A stretch of DNA of 64,000 nt. It comes from Burkholderia lata. GTDB taxonomy: Bacteria; Pseudomonadota; Gammaproteobacteria; Burkholderiales; Burkholderiaceae. The translations under genes were made by a program, and so were the position numbers. Of the stretch, positions 25,053-33,349 are shown piece by piece (within the stretch, counting starts at the first letter, position 1; each line of letters begins with the position of its first letter). The notes beneath the pieces are model-generated. The model made no database searches. It was not told the DNA's origin and saw only the letters and a program-made list of their open reading frames with translations. The stretch lies in contig NC_007511.1 of assembly GCF_000012945.1 (NCBI RefSeq), positions 1,054,001 to 1,118,000 of the forward strand, read 5' to 3'.

Positions 25053-26192
25053 TCATGCCGGGTTTTCCGACAAGGGCGGCGCGCTGGCGTCGAATACCGT
25101 CAGGCCTTCCGTCGGGTCCGTCGGCGTGTCCCACGGACGTGCCGCAATGGCCCGTTGTGCAGCTTCGTAGCCGGCTTGCCGTCGGGCGGCGATGCCGTCC
25201 GGCGTGAAGTCGATGTCCTTCAACTGATTGTCGCCGGCGAGTCGCGGCGCCGCGAGCTTGACCAGGTGCATCGTGGTTTCGCAGCCCCACGCGGCGAGCC
25301 GGCGCACCGCCGGCGACGCGCGTTCGGCTTCCGGCACGTGCCGGGCCAGTTCGCGGATCACGTGGCGTAGCCGATGAATCTGCTGCTGGCGCGCGATGTG
25401 GCTGTCGGTGCGGCTCGCATACTGGATATCCTTCTGCCGCTCCGACACCTGCCAGATGCTCTCGGGCTCGGGGCCGGCCGGGTTCCACATCTGGACGGAG
25501 AAGATGATCGAGCTGCGGCGCGGGTTGTCGTCGAGCACGACCTCGACGGGCGTGTTCGAGTACACGCCGCCATCCCAGTACGGCTCGCCGTCGATCCGTA
25601 TCGCCGGGAACGCGGGCGGCAGCGCACCCGAGCTCATGATGTGCTCGATCCCGAGCCGCGTGTCGCGCGAATCGAAATAGCGCATCGTGCCCGTGCACGC
25701 ATTGACTGCGCTGACGGTCAGGCGCGGGTGGCCCGCGTTCAGCAGGTCGGGATCGATCAGCGACATGAGCGTGTCGCGCAGCGGCGCGATCCGGTAATAC
25801 GACGCGCGATCGACGCCGAGGCGGACCATCGGCCCGAGCCACGATGCCGGATTGGGCTGGAAGAATCCCGCGATGCCGCCGCCGATGATCATCAGCTCGG
25901 CCAGCGTCCGGTCCCAGCCGGGCAGCAGCGGCGCAGTGTCGAAACGGGTCCGCTCGGTCACCCGGCGCCAGAATGCGGACAGTTTCTCGTAGCGCAACGC
26001 CGGCGGGTTCCCGGCGATCAACGCTGCGTTGATCGCGCCGATCGACGTGCCGACCACCCAGTCGGGCCGGATACCGGCTTCGTCCATCGCCTGAAAGACG
26101 CCGAGCTGGAATGCGCCCAGTGCGCCGCCGCCCTGGAGCACGAGCACCACTTGCCCGGGGAGATCCATGCGTGCCGGCTGGCTCGCGGTCAT
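25053..26192 (-). CDS. Patatin-like phospholipase with DUF3734-type C-terminus
   Basis: This 379-residue serine lipase/acyl hydrolase has the patatin Ser-Asp dyad. It shows the oxyanion loop QGGGALGAFQLGVF (about residues 20-33), the nucleophile motif GTSIGA (Ser at about 50) and the aspartate in PYWDGGVYSNTPVE. The C-terminal third (QIHRLRHVIRELARHVPEAE onward) matches the DUF3734 extension common in proteobacterial patatins. No signal peptide is visible. Members deacylate membrane lipids or polyhydroxyalkanoate-related thioesters; the substrate here is unknown. It is transcribed alone, opposite to the dehydrogenase. Confidence 0.9.
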   Translation of the reverse strand: MTASQPARMDLPGQVVLVLQGGGALGAFQLGVFQAMDEAGIRPDWVVGTSIGAINAALIAGNPPALRYEKLSAFWRRVTERTRFDTAPLLPGWDRTLAELMIIGGGIAGFFQPNPASWLGPMVRLGVDRASYYRIAPLRDTLMSLIDPDLLNAGHPRLTVSAVNACTGTMRYFDSRDTRLGIEHIMSSGALPPAFPAIRIDGEPYWDGGVYSNTPVEVVLDDNPRRSSIIFSVQMWNPAGPEPESIWQVSERQKDIQYASRTDSHIARQQQIHRLRHVIRELARHVPEAERASPAVRRLAAWGCETTMHLVKLAAPRLAGDNQLKDIDFTPDGIAARRQAGYEAAQRAIAARPWDTPTDPTEGLTVFDASAPPLSENPA

Positions 26193-26403
26193 GGCTGGCC
26201 TCGCTGCGTGTGATGGTGGGTCGGATCCGAACGGATCGATTCAGTTTAGGCGATCGGCGGCGGAGGGCTGCCCGCAGTGCAGCGGGCGGCTGCAGGTGCT
26301 TCGCCAGTCGCATCCGACCCTCAAGCAGGTTCGGGGTGGTGCGCTCGCGTGCGGCAGCTCGCGCCGTTTCGGGCCGCGTATCCACCGGCATGAGCAGCAG
26401 GCG

Positions 26404-26865
26404 TCACGCGTCCGGGTAAGGCGTGCCGTCCTTGTGCAAGAACCGGCCGTCGCGGCTCGGGCTCATCATGTCGATGTCCGGGCAGGTGATCACGTCGTCC
26501 GGCGAGCGCGAGCCGACCTCGAGATACACGGCGACCGCATCGGACCGGTTGACCAGGTGATGGCCGTTGCCCGAGTCTTTCGGGAACGCCGCACAGTCGC
26601 CGGCACGCAGCACGGTTTCGCCGCCGTCCTCGATCAGCACGAGTTCGCCTTCGAGCACGTAGACGAATTCGTCTTCGTCGGAGTGCCAGTGGCGCTGGCT
26701 CGACCAGCCGCCTGGCGGCACGCGCATCAGGTTGACGCCGAAATCGCGCAGCCCGCCGGCGTAGCCGACGCGCTGGCGGATGCGCTGCGCGCACGGCGCG
26801 TCGAACGGCTGCGGATAGCCGCTGCCGAGGCGTTCGGGCACAGCGCTGAGGTCGATCCTGGGCAT
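26404..26865 (-). CDS. Cupin-domain protein
   Basis: This 153-residue single-domain cupin has both conserved motifs. Motif 1 is WSSQRHWHSDEDEFVYVLEG, with the two His, Asp/Glu and spacing typical of metal-binding cupins. Motif 2 is RAGDCAAFPKDSGNGHHLVN. It therefore probably binds a metal and a small acid or sugar. The ATG at MPRIDLSAV has homologous start-region character; an upstream ATG in frame is unlikely. A flanking patatin gene and cupredoxin gene do not define its role. Confidence 0.88.
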   Translation of the reverse strand: MPRIDLSAVPERLGSGYPQPFDAPCAQRIRQRVGYAGGLRDFGVNLMRVPPGGWSSQRHWHSDEDEFVYVLEGELVLIEDGGETVLRAGDCAAFPKDSGNGHHLVNRSDAVAVYLEVGSRSPDDVITCPDIDMMSPSRDGRFLHKDGTPYPDA

Positions 26866-26959
26866 GGGCGGCTCCGTCAGCCACGCGGGCGAATGGGATG
26901 GGGGCATTGTAGGCGGCCTGCCGTCCGCCATTCGTCCGCGTGTTTCGCGGTGCGCCGCG

Positions 26960-27292
26960 TCATTCGACCGTGATGGTCTCCTTCATGTACGGGTGAATCC
27001 CGCAGAACACCTTGTAGACGCCCGGCTTGTCGAAGCGGAACGAGTACGTATCGTTCTGGTCGAGTGCGCTCGAGTGAAAGATGCCGGCATCGTTGACGAC
27101 CGTGTGCGGCTCTCCGTCGAGGTTCTTCCACGTGATCGTCGTACCGGCCTTGATCGTGGTCGACATCGGCGAAAACATGAAGTTGTGGATCGTCACGAGC
27201 GTGGCGTCCGGGCCTTGTGCAAACGCGGCGAGCGGGGTGGTGGCGCACAGGATCAGCGCCGCGATGAGGCTGGATTGCTTGAAGCGGGTCAT
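26960..27292 (-). CDS. Periplasmic cupredoxin (amicyanin/pseudoazurin-like)
   Basis: This 110-residue protein has a signal peptide (LIAALILCATTPLAAFAQ) and a plastocyanin-like beta barrel. Type 1 copper ligands are visible: His in DGEPHTVV, then Cys, His and Met in VFCGIHPYMK. It should be a periplasmic one-electron carrier. An AAGGGAGA ribosome binding site lies just before the ATG. It is 25 bp downstream of the Tat-exported metallophosphoesterase on the same strand, so the two are probably cotranscribed and meet in the periplasm. Confidence 0.9.
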   Translation of the reverse strand: MTRFKQSSLIAALILCATTPLAAFAQGPDATLVTIHNFMFSPMSTTIKAGTTITWKNLDGEPHTVVNDAGIFHSSALDQNDTYSFRFDKPGVYKVFCGIHPYMKETITVE

Positions 27293-27317
27293 GTCGGTCT
27301 CCCTTGGGTTCGGTGTG

Positions 27318-28262
27318 TCAGGCCAGCGTTGTATCGTGCAGCGACGATGCAACCGGATGGCCCGCGAAGTCGACGGTCGTCACGCCGAGCATCGACGGCA
27401 GCCGGTCGCGCGGCACGGTGAGCGGCACGGGGCCCGGGCCGTTGCCGGCCGTCGGCTGCGGGAACGCGGTGGAGCGCGCGGTGTGGAAGGTCACGTTGCC
27501 CTCGACCTTCGACACGATCTGGTGGATGTGCCCGTTCAACACGGTGACCGAGCCGAAGCGGCGCAGCAGCGCCATCGTCTGCGGCGCGTCGCCGGTGCCC
27601 CAGCCCCACGGCTCGTAGATGGTCCACATCGGCATGTGCGAGAACACGACGATCGGCGTGCTCGACGAGCGGCCCTTGAGATCCTGCGCGAGCCACGCGA
27701 GCTGGTCGTCGCCGAAGCTGCCGAGCCCGTTCGGCTTGAAGTGCATCACGTTGACGAGGCCGATGAAGTGCACGCCCGCGTGATCGAAGCTGTAATAGCC
27801 GCGGTTGTCCGACGCCTTGCCGAACCGGCCGAAATATTCGGCGCCCGAACCGTCAGTAACGTCGTGCTCGCCGGGCACCGTATGCAGTTCCGGCACGCGC
27901 AGCGCGGAGAGCAACTGCGACGCGTGATCGAACTCCTCGGGCTTGGACAGGTGCGTGATGTCGCCGGTATGGATGGCCAGCGCGGGCATCGCCGGCATGC
28001 CGTTGACGAGGTCGATCGTCTGCTTCAGCGTGGCCGATACGTCGGGGTTCGCCTCCTTGTTGAAGCCGATATGCGTGTCGCTGATCTGCACGAACAGCGG
28101 GCGGCCCGCGTTGGCCGGGAGTGCGTCGCCGGTCTGCGCAAGCGCGAGGTCGAACGGCGTCAGGATGCCGCCCGACAGCGTGAACAGCGTGCCGAGGCCG
28201 CCGAAGGCCATGCACTGCAGGGCCTTGCGGCGCGACGGGTTGGTGGGGGTCGATGAAGACAT
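27318..28262 (-). CDS. Tat-exported calcineurin-like metallophosphoesterase
   Basis: This 314-residue enzyme starts with a twin-arginine signal (SRRKALQCMAFGGLGTLFTL), implying export of a folded, metal-loaded protein. The dinuclear metal site motifs are all present: ISDTHIGF (DxH), HTGDITH (GD), PGEHDV (variant of GNHD in which Glu replaces Asn), VFSHMP and NGHIHQ (GHxH). It could hydrolyse phosphomonoesters or phosphodiesters in the periplasm. It is co-oriented with a downstream cupredoxin gene and divergent from a phosphate transporter gene that carries a Pho box, so phosphate-scavenging use is attractive but unproven. Confidence 0.92.
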   Translation of the reverse strand: MSSSTPTNPSRRKALQCMAFGGLGTLFTLSGGILTPFDLALAQTGDALPANAGRPLFVQISDTHIGFNKEANPDVSATLKQTIDLVNGMPAMPALAIHTGDITHLSKPEEFDHASQLLSALRVPELHTVPGEHDVTDGSGAEYFGRFGKASDNRGYYSFDHAGVHFIGLVNVMHFKPNGLGSFGDDQLAWLAQDLKGRSSSTPIVVFSHMPMWTIYEPWGWGTGDAPQTMALLRRFGSVTVLNGHIHQIVSKVEGNVTFHTARSTAFPQPTAGNGPGPVPLTVPRDRLPSMLGVTTVDFAGHPVASSLHDTTLA

Positions 28263-28429
28263 GTGAGCCTCGCATTCGTGTGACGAAACCGGACGGCCGG
28301 ATCGTCCTGGAATAAGCCGGCGCCTTCGCGTGCCATACCGGCGCAGCGGCGAATTTATTCCCGTGCGTTACAAGGTCGAACACCCGTGTTGGCGGCTTGC
28401 GCGGCGGTGCAGGATTTTTGAAGGATGAC

Positions 28430-28469
28430 CTGTCAATGTCTTGTAAGTGACACGTCACATTTGCGTCAC
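28430..28469 (+). promoter_or_regulatory. Tandem Pho box (PhoB-binding) upstream of the PiT transporter
   Basis: Four 7-base units (CTGTCAA, TTGTAAG, ACGTCAC, GCGTCAC) are spaced at exact 11-bp intervals by 4-bp AT-rich or mixed spacers. This is the repeat architecture of two adjoining Pho boxes (consensus CTGTCAT). A weak -10-like hexamer follows at about 28478-28483, and the gene start is 48 bp further. PhoB control of the transporter is the simplest reading; the divergent metallophosphoesterase could share it. Confidence 0.6.
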
Positions 28470-28517
28470 GACCGACCGATAGCCTGCCACTCCGAGTCAC
28501 CTCTCCGGAGCCCCTTC

Positions 28518-30107
28518 ATGCCGAATCTCGCGGCAACGGAAACCAGCGGTGCGGTCAGCAACCGCACGCGCACCATCAGCCTCGCGCTGTTTTTTCTGAT
28601 TATTGCCTGCGGCATCGTCTATGTCGGCATTCATCTCAGTGCCGATCTCAGTCCCGTCAAGGAAAGCTCGGTCCTCCCGTTCCTGCTGCTGATCGTCGCG
28701 CTGCTGATCGCACTCGGCTTCGAGTTCGTCAACGGCTTTCATGACACCGCGAACGCGGTCGCGACCGTCATCTATACGCATTCGCTCGACCCGCATCTGG
28801 CCGTCGTCTGGTCGGGCCTCTGGAACCTGGCCGGCGTGCTCGTGTCGAGCGGCGCCGTCGCGTTCGGCATCCTGCAGTTGCTGCCGGTCGAGCTGATCCT
28901 GCAGGTGGGCAGCGGCTCGGGCTTCGCGATGGTGTTCGCGCTGCTGATCGCAGCCGTCACATGGAACCTCGCGACCTGGTATTTCGGGCTGCCGTCGTCG
29001 AGTTCGCACACGCTCGTCGGCTCGATCATCGGCGTCGGCCTGATGAACCAGATCGTCAGCGGCCCGTCGGGCACGAGCGGTGTCGACTGGAACCAGGCGC
29101 TCGGCGTCGGCAAGGCGCTGCTGTTCTCGCCGCTGATCGGTTTCGTGCTGTCCGCGCTCGTGCTGCTGCTCCTGAAGGCGCTCGTGCGCGTGCCGGCGCT
29201 GTACCAGGAGCCGAAGGGCAACAAGCCGCCGCCGTTCTGGATCCGCCTGCTGCTGATCCTCACCTGCACGGGCGTGTCGTTCGCGCACGGCTCGAACGAC
29301 GGGCAGAAGGGCATGGGGCTGATCATGCTGATCCTGATCGGCGTGATGCCGACCGCGTATGCGCTGAACAAGGCCGTGACGCCGGACCAGACGAGCACGT
29401 TCGTCGCGGTGGCGCGTCACGCGTCGACGACGCTCGTCAAGTACGCGGACCCGGCCGCACAGTCGGCCGACCCGCGCGCCGATGTCGAGGCGTACGTGCG
29501 CACGCACAAGCTGACGCCCGCGACGGTCCCGGCATTGGGCAAGCTCACCGACACGATCGCCGACCAGGTCGCGCAGGCCGGCGGCATCTCGAGCGTGCCG
29601 CAGAACCTCGTCGACAACGTGCGCAACAACATGTACGTCGCGTCCGAGGCGATCCGGCTGATGGAGAAGGCGAAGGCGCCGGCGTTCTCGGTCGAGGACG
29701 CGAGCGCGCTCGAAGCGTTCAAGAAGCAGATGGACCGCGCGACGAAATTCATCCCGACCTGGGTGAAGGTCGCCGTCGCGATCGCGCTCGGCCTCGGCAC
29801 GATGGTCGGCTGGAAGCGGATCGTCGTGACGGTCGGCGAGAAGATCGGCAAGTCGCATCTCACCTACGGGCAGGGCGCATCGGCCGAAGCCGTCGCGATG
29901 CTGACGATCGGGATGGCCGACGCATACGGGCTGCCGGTGTCGACAACGCACGTGCTCGCGTCGGGCGTGGCCGGCACGATGACGGCCAGCGGCGCGGGCC
30001 TGCGCTGGGATACGGTGCGCAACCTCGTGCTCGCGTGGGTGCTCACGCTGCCCGCATCGATCGCGCTGTCGGCCGGCCTGTACTGGGTACTGCACGGACT
30101 GTTCTGA
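28518..30107 (+). CDS. pit: PiT-family inorganic phosphate transporter
   Basis: This 529-residue membrane carrier belongs to the PiT family. The N-terminal repeat carries FEFVNGFHDTANAVATVIYT and the C-terminal repeat the matching GQGASAEAVAMLTIGMADAY; both contain the conserved phosphate-symport signature region. Another signature, CTGVSFAHGSNDGQKGMGLI, sits before the long central cytoplasmic loop (about residues 290-430). It should import phosphate or metal-phosphate with protons. The MPNLAATE start has a CGGAG ribosome binding site. The tandem Pho box upstream predicts phosphate-starvation control, although many PiT carriers are constitutive. A GC-rich hairpin follows the stop. Confidence 0.93.
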   Translation: MPNLAATETSGAVSNRTRTISLALFFLIIACGIVYVGIHLSADLSPVKESSVLPFLLLIVALLIALGFEFVNGFHDTANAVATVIYTHSLDPHLAVVWSGLWNLAGVLVSSGAVAFGILQLLPVELILQVGSGSGFAMVFALLIAAVTWNLATWYFGLPSSSSHTLVGSIIGVGLMNQIVSGPSGTSGVDWNQALGVGKALLFSPLIGFVLSALVLLLLKALVRVPALYQEPKGNKPPPFWIRLLLILTCTGVSFAHGSNDGQKGMGLIMLILIGVMPTAYALNKAVTPDQTSTFVAVARHASTTLVKYADPAAQSADPRADVEAYVRTHKLTPATVPALGKLTDTIADQVAQAGGISSVPQNLVDNVRNNMYVASEAIRLMEKAKAPAFSVEDASALEAFKKQMDRATKFIPTWVKVAVAIALGLGTMVGWKRIVVTVGEKIGKSHLTYGQGASAEAVAMLTIGMADAYGLPVSTTHVLASGVAGTMTASGAGLRWDTVRNLVLAWVLTLPASIALSAGLYWVLHGLF

Positions 30108-30132
30108 CCCGCGCCGGGGGGCGCGACGTCCG

Positions 30133-30149
30133 GCCGCGCATTGCGCGGC
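30133..30149 (+). terminator. Hairpin after the phosphate transporter gene
   Basis: GCCGCGC and GCGCGGC pair perfectly around a 3-base loop between the PiT stop and the next ABC permease gene. No run of T follows closely, so termination would be weak and some read-through into the ABC genes is possible. Confidence 0.35.
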
Positions 30150-30188
30150 TGGTCCCATCGATTTTCAATTCAACACAAGACGCTACCG

Positions 30189-31940
30189 ATGGATATCAGT
30201 TTCGATCCGAACCGCACCGCGAACGCTTCGGCGTGGCGCGTGCTGCCCAACCGCTGGGATGCCGTCGCGTTTCCGCTGATCATCTGCCTGCTCGCGATGG
30301 CGATCGTCGGCTTCCACCAGACGATGGCGCCGATCGGCGTGCTGCAGACGCAGAAGATCTCGCTCGATCCGTCGAACCTGCCCGAATATGCGTTGCGCAC
30401 CACGCTGCGGATGCTCGCCGCGATGGTCGCTTCGCTCGTGTTCACGCTCGTCTACGGCACGCTCGCCGCAAAAAGCCGCCGCGCCGGCATGGTGCTGATT
30501 CCGATCCTCGACATCCTGCAGTCGGTGCCGGTGCTCGGCTACATCTCGTTTACCGTCACGTTCTTCCTTGCGCTGTTTCCGGGCCGCGTGCTCGGTGCGG
30601 AGCTGGCCGCGATCTTCGCGATCTTCACCAGCCAGGCATGGAACATGACGTTCAGCTTCTACCAGTCGTTGCGCACGGTGCCGCGCGACCTGAGCGAAGT
30701 CTCGCGCGGCTTTCACCTGACGCCGTGGCAACGCTTCTGGAAGCTCGAGGTGCCGTTCTCGATGCCGGGCCTGATCTGGAACATGATGATGTCGATGTCG
30801 GGCGGCTGGTTCTTCGTCGTCGCATCGGAAGCGATCACGGTCGGCAACCAGACCATCACGCTGCCGGGCATCGGCGCGTATCTCGCGCAGGCGATCTCCG
30901 ACAAGAACCTCGGCGCGGTCGGCTGGGTGATCGTCGCGATGTCGGTCGTGATTCTCGCCTATGACCAGTTCCTGTTCCGCCCGCTCGTCGCATGGGCCGA
31001 CAAGTTCCGGATGGAGAACACCGCGTCGGGCGATGCGCCGCAATCCTGGCTGCTCGACATGATGCGCCGCACGCACCTGATCCATCAGTTGCTCGTGCCG
31101 GCCGGCTGGCTGCTGTCGCAGGCCGCGCGGATTCCGCTGCGCTTTCCGTCGATGAAGGGCACGCGTGCGCGTGGCGCGTCGTCGCGCAGTTCGTCGCGCA
31201 TCGGCGACATCGTGTGGGGCACCTTCGTGATCCTGCTGACTGTGTACGTCGTGTGGCGCGTCGTCACGTTTGTCGCGACCGGCGTGACGATGGGCGAAGT
31301 CGGGCACGTGCTCGTGCTCGGGCTCATCACGTTGCTGCGCGTGCTGGTGCTGATCGCGATCGCGTCGGTGATCTGGGTGCCGCTCGGTGTGCTGATCGGG
31401 TTGCGCCCGGCGCTGGCCGAGAAGATCCAGCCGCTCGCGCAGTTCCTCGCCGCGTTCCCGGCGAACCTGCTGTTCCCGGTGTTCGTGATCGTGATCGTCC
31501 ACTTCCACCTGAATGCGGACATCTGGCTGTCGCCGCTGATCGTGCTCGGCACGCAGTGGTACATCCTGTTCAACGTGATCGCCGGTGCAATGTCCTATCC
31601 GAACGACTACAAGGAAGCGACGAAGAATTTCCGCATCCGCGGCTGGCAGTGGTGGCGTCAGGCGATCCTGCCCGGCATCTTCCCGTACTACGTGACGGGT
31701 GCGATCACCGCATCGGGCGGCGCGTGGAACGCGAGCATCGTGTCCGAGTTCGTGCAGTGGGGCGACACGAAGGTCGTTGCTCACGGCCTTGGCGCGTACA
31801 TCGCGCAGACCACCGCCGCCGGCGATTTCCCGAAGATCATCCTGGGCATCGCCGTGATGTCCCTGTTCGTTACCCTGTTCAACCGTGTGCTGTGGCGTCC
31901 GATGTACGCCTATGCGGAATCCCGGCTCCGTCTCGATTGA
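30189..31940 (+). CDS. NitT/TauT-like ABC transporter permease with two permease domains
   Basis: This 583-residue protein contains two binding-protein-dependent permease domains in one chain. Each has about six transmembrane segments. The first EAA-type loop is EVSRGFHLTPWQRFWKLEVP and the second EATKNFRIRGWQWWRQAILP, as in NitT/TauT (nitrate, sulfonate, bicarbonate) importers. A polar linker with a basic Ser/Arg stretch (about residues 318-338) joins the halves. The partner ATPase gene follows 11 bp later, but no substrate-binding protein gene is present nearby. The substrate is unknown. Confidence 0.9.
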   Translation: MDISFDPNRTANASAWRVLPNRWDAVAFPLIICLLAMAIVGFHQTMAPIGVLQTQKISLDPSNLPEYALRTTLRMLAAMVASLVFTLVYGTLAAKSRRAGMVLIPILDILQSVPVLGYISFTVTFFLALFPGRVLGAELAAIFAIFTSQAWNMTFSFYQSLRTVPRDLSEVSRGFHLTPWQRFWKLEVPFSMPGLIWNMMMSMSGGWFFVVASEAITVGNQTITLPGIGAYLAQAISDKNLGAVGWVIVAMSVVILAYDQFLFRPLVAWADKFRMENTASGDAPQSWLLDMMRRTHLIHQLLVPAGWLLSQAARIPLRFPSMKGTRARGASSRSSSRIGDIVWGTFVILLTVYVVWRVVTFVATGVTMGEVGHVLVLGLITLLRVLVLIAIASVIWVPLGVLIGLRPALAEKIQPLAQFLAAFPANLLFPVFVIVIVHFHLNADIWLSPLIVLGTQWYILFNVIAGAMSYPNDYKEATKNFRIRGWQWWRQAILPGIFPYYVTGAITASGGAWNASIVSEFVQWGDTKVVAHGLGAYIAQTTAAGDFPKIILGIAVMSLFVTLFNRVLWRPMYAYAESRLRLD

Positions 31941-31951
31941 GAGTAAGCGCG

Positions 31952-33298
31952 ATGCAAAATTCGAACGTTATCAACGCCCCCGTCAAGACGAACCAGCCGC
32001 TGCAGCCGCCGCGCCTCGGCGATGAAATCCTGCGCGTGGAGCACGTGAACCGCGGCTTCAGCAAGTCGCAGGGCGAACTGCTCGTGCTCGACGATGCGAA
32101 CCTGTCGCTGCGCGAAGGCGAGATCGTCGGGCTGCTTGGCCGCTCCGGCTCGGGCAAGTCGACACTGCTGCGCATCATCGCCGGGCTGATCGAGCCGACC
32201 GGCGGCGAAGTGACCTATCTCGGTCAGCCGCTGCGCGGCCCGGCCGAAGGCGTCGCGATGGTGTTCCAGACCTTCGCGCTGTTCCCGTGGCTCACCGTGC
32301 TGCAGAACGTGGAAGCGGGCCTTGAAGCGCTCGGCGTCGGCGCGCGCGAGCGGCGCGAGCGTGCGCTCGCCGCGATCGACCTGATCGGTCTCGACGGCTT
32401 CGAGAACGCGTACCCGCGCGAGCTGTCGGGCGGCATGCGCCAGCGCGTGGGCTTTGCGCGCGCGCTCGTCGTCGATCCGACGATCCTGCTGATGGACGAG
32501 CCGTTCTCCGCGCTCGACGTGCTGACGGCCGAGACGCTGCGTACCGACCTGCTCGATCTGTGGACGCAAGGCCGGATGCCGATCAAGTCGGTGCTGATCG
32601 TCACGCACAACATCGAGGAAGCGGTGTTCATGTGCGACCGGATCCTCGTGTTGTCGTCGAACCCGGGCCGCGTGATCGCCGAGATCAAGGTGCCGTTCAA
32701 GCATCCGCGCAACCGGCTCGATACCGATTTCCGCAAGCTCGTCGACGACATCTACGCGAAGATGACCGCCCGCCAGACCAACGAGGCGACGAAGAAGGGG
32801 CTGGAGCTCGGCAGCTGGATGCCGCGCGTGTCGACCAACCTGATGGCCGGCCTGATCGAGACACTCGCGATGGCGCCGTACCACGGCCGCGCGGACATGC
32901 CGGAAATCGCGCGTACGCTGCACCTCGAGGTCGACGAACTGTTCCCGATCGCCGAAGTGCTGCAGTACCTCGGCTTCGCGGACGTGCGGGAAGGGGACGT
33001 GTTCCTGACGCCGCCCGCACGCGTGTTCGCGGAATTCGGCACGCAGGAACGCAAGCTGATGTTCGCGGATCACCTGCTGAAGCACGTGCCGCTGGCTGCA
33101 CGGATCAGGAAGGTACTGAACGAGCGCCCGGGCCATCGTGCGCCGCGCGTGCGCTTCGAGCAGGAGCTGGAGGATTTCCTGTCCGACGAAGCGGCCGAGG
33201 AAACGCTCGACGCGGTGATCGACTGGGGCCGTTACGGCGAAGTGTTCTCGTATAACGACAAGACCGAGGTGTTCAGCCTCGAGGATGTCGAGAGCTGA
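31952..33298 (+). CDS. NitT/TauT-like ABC transporter ATPase with AAA-associated C-terminal domain
   Basis: The 448-residue protein has an ABC ATPase in its first 270 residues: Walker A GRSGSGKS (residues 63-70), signature LSGGMRQRVGFARAL and Walker B ILLMDEPFSALD. A further ~150-residue region (LGSWMPRVSTNLMAGLIETL onward) matches the AAA-associated C-terminal domain (PF09821 type) seen in a subset of nitrate/sulfonate-like importers. Its role may be regulatory; a winged-helix look is suspected. It is cotranscribed with the double permease and ends at a strong bidirectional terminator before the convergent T6SS gene tssA. Confidence 0.92.
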   Translation: MQNSNVINAPVKTNQPLQPPRLGDEILRVEHVNRGFSKSQGELLVLDDANLSLREGEIVGLLGRSGSGKSTLLRIIAGLIEPTGGEVTYLGQPLRGPAEGVAMVFQTFALFPWLTVLQNVEAGLEALGVGARERRERALAAIDLIGLDGFENAYPRELSGGMRQRVGFARALVVDPTILLMDEPFSALDVLTAETLRTDLLDLWTQGRMPIKSVLIVTHNIEEAVFMCDRILVLSSNPGRVIAEIKVPFKHPRNRLDTDFRKLVDDIYAKMTARQTNEATKKGLELGSWMPRVSTNLMAGLIETLAMAPYHGRADMPEIARTLHLEVDELFPIAEVLQYLGFADVREGDVFLTPPARVFAEFGTQERKLMFADHLLKHVPLAARIRKVLNERPGHRAPRVRFEQELEDFLSDEAAEETLDAVIDWGRYGEVFSYNDKTEVFSLEDVES

Positions 33299-33311
33299 AA
33301 GTCGAGTGAAC

Positions 33312-33349
33312 ACCGCATCTCGTCACGCCGGGTGGTGACGAGGTGCGGT
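33312..33349. terminator. Bidirectional terminator hairpin between the ABC operon and tssA
   Basis: ACCGCATCTCGTCAC and GTGACGAGGTGCGGT form a 15-bp stem with one G-T wobble and an 8-base loop. It occupies the gap between two convergent genes and reaches into the first base of the tssA stop codon complement. Symmetry would allow it to stop transcription from both sides, though no clear T tract follows either way. Confidence 0.6.

Noticed and set aside
26224..26237. GATCCG-AA-CGGATC palindrome upstream of the patatin gene
   Set aside because: It is a short dyad near a promoter, but there is no regulator nearby and no second copy, so chance is a good explanation.
30183..31784. 530-codon minus-strand frame opposite the double ABC permease
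   Set aside because: It has no domain and a charged low-complexity composition; the plus-strand permease has EAA loops and transmembrane helices.
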